Assembly (NCBI GenBank): GCA_024640835.1 | Contig: JAHEEH010000145.1 | Span: 1-5,826, forward strand | Source: Bacteroidota bacterium | Lineage (GTDB): Bacteria > Bacteroidota > Rhodothermia > Rhodothermales > UBA10348 | Length of the DNA: 5,826 nucleotides | Direction: 5' to 3' | Shown here: positions 1 through 5,826 of the stretch, piece by piece | How positions within the stretch are numbered: the stretch's first letter is position 1 | How the letters are laid out: each line of letters begins with the position of its first letter | Notes under the pieces: generated by a model | Databases searched by the model: none | The model's input: only the letters and a program-made list of their open reading frames with translations | Told to the model about the DNA's origin: nothing | Made by a program: the position numbers and the translations under genes

Positions 1-994
1 GGTACAGGCGCACCCCGGGCTCCGGACTCGACACGGAGACGGCCAGGTCGAAACCGGATTCCGTCCGATGCACGGCCAGGTCGGTCGGATAGAAGTCCTC
101 GTTGAACTCGGGATCCGGCTCGACATAGACCGCGGCCAGGCGTCCATCCATGTCGTATGCGTCCACGCGGAGCCAACCCGGTCGCATGTTGAGCACGAAC
201 AGGGTCGAGTCCAGCGCCGCGGCAGCGGCCGTGAGCAGGGGCGGCGCGTCCACGTTGCCGGCCAGGAACTGGCGGGTCCGGGCAAGCATCGGGGAATCGA
301 ATCCGAAGAGCGCCACCGAATCGATTCCCGCCGCGGTGACCCGGTGAACGATCGGCAGGTACCCGGAGAGACTGACCGGGTGGCCGGCCCACGACCGCAG
401 GAGGCCGGCGTAACGCCAGTACGGGCCGGGAAGGGGAATCCGTTCGACGAACGTCAGCGACGAATCCACGCGGCCCACGAATCCGGAATAGTCCGGTCCC
501 AGCACCTTGATCCATACATATCCGGAATCGCCAACCACGGCGTATCGCAGGCCATCGTGCTCCGGACCCTCGTCCGGAACGCGCCACCATGCCGATACCC
601 CGAGATCCTGGATGGCCACAACGCAGTGCGCCTCCGGACTGTACACCATCGGTGTGTTTCCCACGAATCCGGCCAGGTACGGGTACCGAAGGGTGTCGAG
701 ATCGTAGACCCGCTCCTCGCCGTCCGGGGCCACGCGAATCATTCGGTGCGCCCCCGTGTCGGTCACGAACAGCGTGCCGTCGGACGAGAATCCCAGCGTC
801 CGCGGGTGCACGAAGGTCGAGCCCACCATTCCGGCCGGAACGAGGGTGTCCACGCGAACGGTCTCCGCGAAGGCCCGCGAAAGCGAGTCGGCCGGCGACA
901 GGACGCGGGATTCGGTACGGTTGCAGCCGTACGGAAGACAGCCCTGCATCGCGAGCAGCAGGACCGCCAGGACGGGGAGCGACGGGACGCGCAT
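1..994 (-). CDS. Predicted lipoprotein with NHL/6-bladed beta-propeller-like fold (3' end missing)
   Basis: Reading the minus strand from the ATG at 994-992 gives 331 codons with no stop before the left edge, so the C-terminus lies outside the window. Residues 1-18 form a signal peptide (MRVPSLPVLAVLLLAMQGC): short basic start, hydrophobic core, then Cys19 as a possible lipidation site. The lipobox (Met-Gln-Gly-Cys) is degenerate, so plain secretion is possible. Residues 61-91 resemble an NHL/propeller blade: FVHPRTLGFSSDGTLFVTDT, then GAHRMIRVAPDGE. Similar strand-rich segments follow, with RPGWLRVDAYDMDGRL further on. In the known family such proteins are envelope-anchored propellers of undefined ligand; no enzyme motif is visible. 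Third positions are G/C-rich on this strand and the minus-strand translation looks like protein, whereas the plus-strand frames opposite it are Arg/Pro-rich shadows. No Shine-Dalgarno is visible. It is divergent from priA and probably functionally unrelated. Propeller assignment is moderate; the gene itself is strong. Confidence 0.8.
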   Translation of the reverse strand, partial: MRVPSLPVLAVLLLAMQGCLPYGCNRTESRVLSPADSLSRAFAETVRVDTLVPAGMVGSTFVHPRTLGFSSDGTLFVTDTGAHRMIRVAPDGEERVYDLDTLRYPYLAGFVGNTPMVYSPEAHCVVAIQDLGVSAWWRVPDEGPEHDGLRYAVVGDSGYVWIKVLGPDYSGFVGRVDSSLTFVERIPLPGPYWRYAGLLRSWAGHPVSLSGYLPIVHRVTAAGIDSVALFGFDSPMLARTRQFLAGNVDAPPLLTAAAAALDSTLFVLNMRPGWLRVDAYDMDGRLAAVYVEPDPEFNEDFYPTDLAVHRTESGFDLAVSVSSPEPGVRLY

Positions 995-1068
995 CGGGCG
1001 GACGGGAGAATCCCACTGGCAACCCCCGGCGGTCGGGGCGGTTTCACCCTCCGCCATTCCTTCTGCCC
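995..1068. other. Divergent intergenic gap between lipoprotein gene and priA
   Basis: These 74 bases separate two divergent starts and so should hold promoters for both genes unless they lie inside coding sequence. I see no convincing -35/-10 pair or Shine-Dalgarno in either direction. A TTGCCA on the minus strand would place its -10 inside the lipoprotein gene. A 4-bp inverted repeat (GGGA-gaa-TCCC, 1004-1014) is too short to interpret. Confidence 0.5.
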
Positions 1069-3489
1069 GTGCCCGAACCCCTGTACGTTCACGTCGTCCT
1101 TCCGCTTCCGGTGGAGACCCCGTTCACCTACTCGGTGGGCGAGGGAGAGGTGGAGCGCGGAACGCGGGTCGTGGTCCCGTTCGGCGCACGCACGCTCACG
1201 GGCGTCGTCGTGGAGACCGGCGTCGAGCCGCCGGATCCGGCGACGATCCGTCCGGTGATCCGGGTGCTGGACGACGAGCCCTCGCTTCCCGGAACCCTGC
1301 TTGACCTGGCGCACTGGGTATCGGAGTACTACATGTGTTCGTGGGGCGAGGCGGCCCGCGCCGCCCTTCCGCCCGGCATCGACGTGACCTCCAGCCTTCG
1401 CGTCCGTCGGGCCGACGGCGCGCCGGGCAGCGAGGATCCGGTGGAGTCGGCTCTTCTCGAGCATCTCGCGGATCGCGGGGACGCATCGGTCGTCGCCCTG
1501 TCACGGGCCGTGGACGGCTGCTCACCGGCCATCCTGCGCCGCATGGAGCGGAATGGGCTCGTGCACATATTCGCGGCCGTGTCGTCGCCCCGGGTCACGG
1601 TGGCCACGGAGCGGACCGTGCGCCTGGTCGACCCGTCCTCGAAGGCCCCCGGAGGGAAGCAGCGGGCCGTCCTCGAGTTTCTCGACGGTGGGGGCGAGGT
1701 GGCGGTGTCGACGGTCCTCGGATCCACGGGCGCCTCCCACGCGACGCTGCGTTCGCTCGAGCTTCGAGGCGCCGTCTCGATCGGCGAGCGCGAGACGACG
1801 CGGTCCACGGAGGCGGAGGAGCTCCTCGAGCGCCCCGTCAGCCCCGGCGATTTCCACGCGCACCAGCACCTGGCGGCGGACCGGATCTCGGAGGCCGTGG
1901 ACGAGGCCCGGTTCCAGGCCTTCCTCCTGCACGGGGTGACCGGCAGCGGCAAGACCGAGGTGTACATGGCCGCCCTCGCACGGACGCTGGCAGCCGGGCG
2001 CAGCGGGATCGTGCTGGTCCCGGAGATCGCGCTCACGCCGCAGACGGTCCGGCGCTTCCGGGCACGGTTCGGTGACCGGATCGCCGTCCTGCATTCGCGG
2101 CTCTCCGACGGTGAGCGCTACGACGCCTGGCGCGCCATCCGCCGGGGAGATTTCGACGTCGTGATCGGTCCACGATCCGCCGTGTTCGCCCCCGTGCGCA
2201 ACCTGGGCCTGGTGATCGTGGACGAGGAGCACGAATCCAGCTACAAGCAGTTCGATCCGGCTCCCCGTTACCACGCCCGCGACGTGGCGGTCGTCCGGGC
2301 GAGCCGCGAGGGCGCCGTGTGCGTCCTGGGGTCCGCCACGCCAAGCCTCGAGTCGCTGTACAACGCGCGGTCCGGCAAGTACGAGCTGCTCACGATGCCC
2401 GAGCGCATCACGCCCCCCGGCCACGATCCGGCGCGGCTGCCGGAGGTCCGCATCATCGACCTCGCGGCCGAGCGTCGCTCGGGCCGGGGAGACGGCATCG
2501 TGTCGGCCCCGCTCCAGGCGGCGATCCGTCGACGCCTCGACGACGGCCAGCAGGTGATCCTCCTGCAGAACCGGCGCGGCTTCGCCCCGGTCCTGGAGTG
2601 CGTCGCGTGCGGTTGGTCTCCTGCCTGCCCCGACTGCGCCGTCACGCTCACGTACCACAAGGCGAAGCGGCAGCTCCGGTGCCACTACTGCGGCCGGGCG
2701 TTCCGGTACGACCACCGGTGCGGGGGCTGCGGCGGAAGCACCCTGGAGCATCTCGGCGCCGGCACGCAGCGCGTGGAGGAGGACCTGGCCGGGCTCTTTC
2801 CGGACGCCCGCATCCTCCGGATGGACCTGGATACGACGTCGGGCCGGAACGCGCACGACCGCATCCTCTCGACGTTCGGGCGCGGGGAGGCGGACATCCT
2901 GCTGGGCACCCAGATGGTGGCGAAGGGGCTGGATTTCGAACGCGTCACGCTGGTCGGCGTCGTGGACGCGGACGCGGGCCTCCTGCTCCCGGACCTGCGG
3001 TCGGACGAGCGGATCTTCCAGCTGCTCACGCAGGTGGCGGGTCGCGCCGGACGGGCCGAGCTCCGGGGCGAGGTCCTCCTTCAGACGCGCAACCCGGACC
3101 ACCCGGTGATCCGGCTCGCCAGGCGGCACGACTACGACGGCTTCGCCGAGACCGTGCTCCCGGCCCGGCATGCGCTGGGCTACCCGCCGTTCACCAGGCT
3201 GGTGCGCGTGGACTTCCGGGGACCCGACGAGCGGGACGTCGCGACGTTGGCGGAGCGGTGGAAGAGGTCCTTCGACCCGGCCGGTCACGCGGTCGAGTGC
3301 ATAGGGCCGGCCGCCGCGTTCGTGCCGCGCGTCCGGAAGACGTGGCGGATGCACGTCCTGCTCAAGGCCCAGCGAAGCGTGCCGGCATCGGCCCTGCGCG
3401 ACGTCGTCCGGGACACGACCGAACGGGCCGGACGTCCGCCCGCCCGCACCCGGATCGCGATCGACGTGGATCCGACGGACCTCCTCTGA
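1069..3489 (+). CDS. priA: Primosomal protein N' (replication restart helicase PriA)
   Basis: PriA is a 3'-to-5' superfamily-2 helicase that recognises stalled forks and reloads the replicative helicase. The chosen GTG gives 806 residues, beginning MPEPLYVHVVLPLPVETPFT, the usual family N-terminus. The open frame continues upstream to 589, but that part is antisense to the lipoprotein gene and not PriA-like. Residues 1-105 form the 3'-end-binding domain (GTRVVVPFGAR 31-41; WVSEYY 83-88), followed by a winged-helix-like region. Helicase motifs: Walker A GVTGSGKT 289-296, Walker B DEEH 385-388, GSATP 421-425, GTQMVAKG from 613, QVAGRAGR 655-662. Eight cysteines for two zinc sites are at 511, 514, 520, 523, 538, 541, 551 and 554. 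The C-terminal domain carries GYPPF near 704-708. All key residues are present, so it should be active. The length fits the longer PriA proteins (E. coli about 730 residues). No Shine-Dalgarno precedes the GTG. It ends 51 bases before the SRP RNA. Confidence 0.97.
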   Translation: MPEPLYVHVVLPLPVETPFTYSVGEGEVERGTRVVVPFGARTLTGVVVETGVEPPDPATIRPVIRVLDDEPSLPGTLLDLAHWVSEYYMCSWGEAARAALPPGIDVTSSLRVRRADGAPGSEDPVESALLEHLADRGDASVVALSRAVDGCSPAILRRMERNGLVHIFAAVSSPRVTVATERTVRLVDPSSKAPGGKQRAVLEFLDGGGEVAVSTVLGSTGASHATLRSLELRGAVSIGERETTRSTEAEELLERPVSPGDFHAHQHLAADRISEAVDEARFQAFLLHGVTGSGKTEVYMAALARTLAAGRSGIVLVPEIALTPQTVRRFRARFGDRIAVLHSRLSDGERYDAWRAIRRGDFDVVIGPRSAVFAPVRNLGLVIVDEEHESSYKQFDPAPRYHARDVAVVRASREGAVCVLGSATPSLESLYNARSGKYELLTMPERITPPGHDPARLPEVRIIDLAAERRSGRGDGIVSAPLQAAIRRRLDDGQQVILLQNRRGFAPVLECVACGWSPACPDCAVTLTYHKAKRQLRCHYCGRAFRYDHRCGGCGGSTLEHLGAGTQRVEEDLAGLFPDARILRMDLDTTSGRNAHDRILSTFGRGEADILLGTQMVAKGLDFERVTLVGVVDADAGLLLPDLRSDERIFQLLTQVAGRAGRAELRGEVLLQTRNPDHPVIRLARRHDYDGFAETVLPARHALGYPPFTRLVRVDFRGPDERDVATLAERWKRSFDPAGHAVECIGPAAAFVPRVRKTWRMHVLLKAQRSVPASALRDVVRDTTERAGRPPARTRIAIDVDPTDLL

Positions 3490-3540
3490 GGCATCCGATC
3501 CATAGGAACCATCCCCACCGGCCCTCGTTTGGCGCCGCAA

Positions 3541-3639
3541 GGGGCAAGTCCCGTACGGCCAGCTCCCTCTGAACCCCGTCAGGGCCGGAAGGCAGCAGCG
3601 GTAGGAGGTCGAAGCGGTGCGATACGGATCGCTTGCCCC
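3541..3639 (+). ncRNA. ffs: Small (4.5S-type) signal recognition particle RNA
   Basis: This RNA binds Ffh and targets nascent membrane proteins to the translocon. The apical domain matches the conserved bacterial form: stem GCC/GGC (3584-3586 with 3591-3593) closed by a GGAA tetraloop (3587-3590). Below it is the symmetric Ffh-binding loop CAGG/AGCA (3580-3583 with 3594-3597), then the GU/GC closing pairs (3578-3579 with 3598-3599). A further stem pairs CCTCT near 3566-3570 with 3604-3608. The ends close by GGGGCAAG (3541-3548) with CTTGCCCC (3632-3639), and CCGTA (3551-3555) pairs with TACGG (3623-3627). About 99 bases without an Alu domain is the small class. The ends are inferred from pairing and could be off by a few bases. 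The RNA lies between priA and yajC on the same strand. No clear promoter was recognised in the 51 bases upstream. Confidence 0.95.
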
Positions 3640-3649
3640 TTTTTCTTTG
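3632..3649 (+). terminator. Likely 3' end signal of the SRP RNA
   Basis: The 3' arm of the closing helix (CTTGCCCC, 3632-3639) runs straight into TTTTTCTTT (3640-3648). A GC-rich helix followed by a U tract is the layout of an intrinsic terminator. The pairing partner is the RNA's own 5' end about 90 bases upstream, so it differs from a compact hairpin. It would separate ffs from yajC transcription, but that is inferred. Confidence 0.45.
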
Positions 3650-3685
3650 GGCCATCTTCGCCCGCCCCCTGCCGGCTGCTGCGTA

Positions 3686-3691
3686 TCTTCC
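3686..3691 (+). promoter_or_regulatory. Possible -10 element (TATCTT) ahead of yajC
   Basis: TATCTT sits in an otherwise GC-rich stretch 38 bases before the yajC start and matches TATAAT at four of six positions. It lies after the SRP RNA T run, where a new promoter for yajC would be expected. No good -35 hexamer is present 16-18 bases upstream, so this is a weak suggestion from position and composition only. Confidence 0.25.
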
Positions 3692-3729
3692 GCGCCTCTG
3701 CCAGACGGATCACCCACCGACCCACCCTG

Positions 3730-4041
3730 ATGACCGCGATTGCCCTCCTTCCCGTGGCCGCGCCCCAAGCCGAGGCGACCAATCCCCTGGCCATGTTCAT
3801 CCCGCTCGTCCTCATCTTCCTGGTCTTCTACTTCTTCATCATCCGCCCGCAGAAGAAGAAGGAAGACACGCGAAAGAAGATGATCGAGGCCGTCCGGAAG
3901 GGCGACAGGGTAGTCACCATAGGCGGCCTCCACGGAACGATCACCCAGGTCGACGAGACCAGCGTTCTGCTCCAGGCGGACACGAACACCAAGCTGCGCG
4001 TCGAGAAGAACGCCCTCTCCAACGTCGTCGGAAAGGACTGA
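3730..4041 (+). CDS. yajC: Sec translocase accessory subunit YajC
   Basis: YajC is a small single-pass inner-membrane protein that associates with SecDF in the Sec holotranslocon. The ATG gives 103 residues, close to the family norm of about 110. Residues 1-21 are a short periplasmic N-terminus (MTAIALLPVAAPQAEATNPL). Residues 22-38 are the membrane helix (MFIPLVLIFLVFYFFII), followed by the signature RPQKKKEDTRKK (39-50). The cytoplasmic domain has the conserved turn GDRVVTIGGLHGTI (58-71) and ends NVVGKD. The same frame is open back to a TTG at 3529, but that would run through the SRP RNA, so ATG 3730 is preferred. No Shine-Dalgarno precedes it. The following membrane-protein gene begins within about 110 bases on the same strand and may be co-transcribed. 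The common partners secD and secF do not follow. Confidence 0.95.
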   Translation: MTAIALLPVAAPQAEATNPLAMFIPLVLIFLVFYFFIIRPQKKKEDTRKKMIEAVRKGDRVVTIGGLHGTITQVDETSVLLQADTNTKLRVEKNALSNVVGKD

Positions 4042-4150
4042 TCCCGCCCCCGCCGACCCGCGCCGGACCTTCCGCCTTCCCCGCTGGGTACGGATCGCGC
4101 TGACGGTCGGGCTGCTGGCCCTGATCGCCACAACGGTCGATGCCTCCGCC

Positions 4151-4969
4151 ATGGTCGCCGCCCTTCGTGGCGCCCGGTGGTGGGCCGCCGCGCTCGCGTT
4201 CGCCCTGGTGCCGCTCAACTGGATGTTCGCGGGCTATTCCTGGCTCGCCATCGGCCGACGCATCGATCCCGACATCCGGTTTCGCGAGGCCATGACCGTC
4301 GTGCTCGCCGGACATGCCGTGGCCATCTGGACGCCCGGTCGCGTGGCGGAGTTCGCGGGTCGCGCCTACCTGCACGGAAGGGGCAAGGGGACGGCCTGGA
4401 TGGCCGGCACGGGGCTCGAGACCTTCCTCCGGTTCGCCCCCCCGATGCTGGTGGGCGGCATCTCGCTGAGCTTCATCGACGCCGAGCCCGCATTCGCCTG
4501 GAACCTGGTGCGACTCGTCGCCGTCGCCGGACTGGTGCTCATCGTCGGCATCGCGATGTATCCCGAGCGGATCCGGCGATTCCTGTCCCGCCGCAAGGAA
4601 CGGCCGGGGCTCGCGTTCCTTTCGCGGACGAGCCGCAGGGACGTCCTGGGCGTCCTGGGCCTCAACACGGCCAGGCTGCTCACGGGATCGGTCCAGCTCG
4701 CGCTCCTGGCCTTCTCCTTCCGTGCCGGTGCCCCTCCGCTCGTGCTGTTCGCGGCATCGGCGGCGACGCTTTCCGTCAAGAACGGCATTCCGCCCGTGAC
4801 GGTCGGTGACCTGGGCATCCGCGAGACGGCGGCGGTCGTCCTCTTCGGCGCCGTCGGGGTCACGGCGCCCGTCGCGCTCACGTCGGCGCTGGCGGTGTAC
4901 GTGGCGAACGTGGTCCTGGGCGCGGTCGTGGGCGCCGTGATCTGGGCGAGGCGCGATCCGGTCTCGTAG
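4151..4969 (+). CDS. Multi-pass membrane protein, lysylphosphatidylglycerol synthase transmembrane-domain (UPF0104/PF03706) family
   Basis: From ATG 4151 the product is 272 residues with about six to eight hydrophobic segments (roughly 10-35, 46-61, 95-110, 117-136, 165-190, 196-212, 225-238, 240-266). Family-like motifs are TPGRVAEFAGRAYLHGRGKG (61-80) with a following Glu (LETF, 89-92), and near the C-terminus VTVGDLGIRETAAVVLFGAV (216-235), the typical P-x-x-x-G-D/G-LG-x-RE element. Family members are flippase or lipid-transfer-like integral proteins; the aminoacyltransferase domain of MprF is absent, so lysyl transfer is not implied. The start is doubtful. The frame is open from 3923, and codons 4040-4150 read like a genuine N-terminus: basic DPAPADPRRTFRLPRWVRIA, then hydrophobic LTVGLLALIATTVDASA. 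No ATG, GTG or TTG occurs there, so 4151 probably omits the first membrane helix. The gene lies downstream of yajC on the same strand. The family call is good; the substrate is unknown. Confidence 0.85.
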   Translation: MVAALRGARWWAAALAFALVPLNWMFAGYSWLAIGRRIDPDIRFREAMTVVLAGHAVAIWTPGRVAEFAGRAYLHGRGKGTAWMAGTGLETFLRFAPPMLVGGISLSFIDAEPAFAWNLVRLVAVAGLVLIVGIAMYPERIRRFLSRRKERPGLAFLSRTSRRDVLGVLGLNTARLLTGSVQLALLAFSFRAGAPPLVLFAASAATLSVKNGIPPVTVGDLGIRETAAVVLFGAVGVTAPVALTSALAVYVANVVLGAVVGAVIWARRDPVS

Positions 4970-4997
4970 ACGGCCTCCGCACCCGCGCGCCGAGGGG

Positions 4998-5826
4998 CTA
5001 GAACTTGGCCGGGTACTTCGCCTGCTCGGGCCGGTACACGCCCTGGATGCGGGCGAGGTCGGCCTCGTAGTCCCCCGTCGGGTAGAATACCGAGTCGAGC
5101 CTGAGCTCCCGGCGACCGAAATCGAGAACCCCGAGAACGATGGGGACACCCGCCGCCGTCGCGATCCGGTAGAAGCCGGACTTCCAGCGGTCCGCCTTCC
5201 TGCGGGTGCCTTCCGGCGACAACCCGACGGCAAACCGTTCCTCCTCCCGGAAGCGCCTCACCACCTGGTCGATCAGGTCACCGGGCCGTGACCGGTCCAC
5301 CGGAATCCCCCCGAGGGCCTGCATGAATCCGCGGAACGGCCAGCGGAAGATCGTGTGCTTTCCGATCCAGTGGATCCTGAGGCCCAGCGCCAGCAGCATC
5401 AGCATGGACACCACGAAATCCCAGTTCGTGGTATGGGGTGCGCCGATGACCACGAACTGCTTCAGGTCCGGCAGATCGGCCACCACCCGGAATCGCAGAA
5501 GGCGCAGCCCGGCCCTGCCGAACCACCGGGTGAAGGCGTTTCCGCCCCGCGGCAGGCCCGGGGGCGTGACGGGCCATCGGGGCCCCGTCACCAGCGTCCG
5601 CCAGACCGCGTCGACGCTCGCCCGGAGATCGTCCTCGGTGCCGGTGTTCTCGATCACGAAATCCGCGGCCTCGCGAAACGAGGCGTCGGATCGCTGGTGC
5701 GCCATGCGCCGCCTCACGTCGTCCTCTCCGGATCCATCGCGCTCCGCGACGCGCCGGATACGGATCTCCTCGGGAGCGGTCACCACCAGGATCACGTCCA
5801 GGTCCGAGGTCCGGCCTGAATCCAGG
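4998..5826 (-). CDS. Dephospho-CoA kinase C-terminus fused to a lysophospholipid acyltransferase-like domain (5' end missing)
   Basis: The minus-strand frame is open from the right edge to the TAG at 5000-4998. A GTG at 5795 is the first possible start, but codons before it (LDSGRTSDLD) continue the kinase fold, so the true start lies outside. Numbering from that GTG, residues 1-68 match the CoaE C-terminus: strand VILVVTAP, then IRIRRVAERDGSGEDDVRRR, AHQ, and AADFVIENTGTEDDL (43-57). CoaE phosphorylates dephospho-CoA in the last step of CoA synthesis; its P-loop would lie off-window. After a Pro/Gly-rich linker (about 69-88), residues 89-265 form an acyltransferase-like domain: HTTNWD (121-126, the HX4D catalytic His and Asp), GGIPVDRS (162-169) and SPEGTRRK (193-200). 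This resembles the soluble PlsC-like branch with HT(S/T)NWDF. No stop separates the domains. An in-frame GTG at 5591-5589 could start the acyltransferase alone. The gene converges on the preceding membrane-protein gene with a 28-base gap. Confidence 0.88.
   Translation of the reverse strand, partial: LDSGRTSDLDVILVVTAPEEIRIRRVAERDGSGEDDVRRRMAHQRSDASFREAADFVIENTGTEDDLRASVDAVWRTLVTGPRWPVTPPGLPRGGNAFTRWFGRAGLRLLRFRVVADLPDLKQFVVIGAPHTTNWDFVVSMLMLLALGLRIHWIGKHTIFRWPFRGFMQALGGIPVDRSRPGDLIDQVVRRFREEERFAVGLSPEGTRRKADRWKSGFYRIATAAGVPIVLGVLDFGRRELRLDSVFYPTGDYEADLARIQGVYRPEQAKYPAKF

Noticed and set aside
589..1068. N-terminal extension of PriA from ATG 589
   Set aside because: The region is antisense to the lipoprotein gene, the translation is Arg/Pro-rich, and the recognisable PriA N-terminus begins at the GTG at 1069.
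68..1258. 396-codon plus-strand open frame
   Set aside because: It is low-complexity Arg/His/Gly-rich translation opposite the lipoprotein gene and overlaps the priA start in another frame.
3521..3535. CTCGTTTGG as a possible TAnnTTTG-like promoter for the SRP RNA
   Set aside because: Only the TTTG half matches, the TA is missing, and there is no supporting -33/-35 element. The evidence is too weak to list as a feature.
3529..3729. N-terminal extension of YajC from a TTG at 3529
   Set aside because: It would run straight through the SRP RNA. The extension is Arg/Pro/Ala-rich without family similarity, and the ATG at 3730 gives the normal YajC length and N-terminus.
1522..4218. 898-codon minus-strand open frame opposite priA, ffs and yajC
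   Set aside because: This is a shadow frame caused by high GC. Its translation is Arg/Gly/Asp-rich with no domain motif, and it lies antisense to three well-supported genes.
4970..4997. Possible bidirectional terminator in the convergent gap (GCCTC ... GAGGGGC)
   Set aside because: The pairing is only four to five bases with mismatch or bulge and there is no T run on either strand.

Overview
The window is high-GC (clearly above 60%), densely coding bacterial chromosome. It carries housekeeping genes: replication restart helicase PriA, the 4.5S-type signal recognition particle (SRP) RNA, and the Sec accessory protein YajC. Three less standard genes accompany them. None of the three complete start regions shows a convincing Shine-Dalgarno sequence. 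The first gene is a lipoprotein-like beta-propeller of a type common in Gemmatimonadota and related FCB-group bacteria. I therefore lean towards that region of the tree, but only weakly; the sequence holds no direct taxonomic marker that I can read.

Layout from left to right: (1) 1-994, minus strand: a predicted exported lipoprotein with an NHL/6-bladed propeller look, cut by the left edge. It is open off the window end, so a closed-ORF search misses it. (2) A 74-bp divergent gap. (3) 1069-3489, plus: a full-length PriA starting at a GTG. (4) 3541-3639, plus: a small SRP RNA whose apical domain matches the 4.5S consensus almost base for base, followed by a T run. (5) 3730-4041, plus: YajC. 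(6) 4151-4969, plus: a multi-spanning membrane protein of the lysylphosphatidylglycerol synthase transmembrane (UPF0104/PF03706) type. Its coding signal extends upstream of any ATG/GTG/TTG. (7) After a 28-bp convergent gap, 4998-5826, minus, cut by the right edge: the C-terminal part of a dephospho-CoA kinase (CoaE) joined in frame to a lysophospholipid-acyltransferase-like domain.

Functionally, the centre pairs an SRP RNA with a Sec translocon accessory protein, so both act in getting proteins to and through the inner membrane. secD and secF, the usual partners of yajC, do not follow. The last two genes both point to the membrane envelope or lipids. The two observations most worth a second look are the CoaE-acyltransferase fusion and the membrane-protein gene that lacks a canonical start codon. 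No mobile elements, CRISPR arrays, tRNAs or rRNAs were seen, and I found no convincing novel defence or mobile system.
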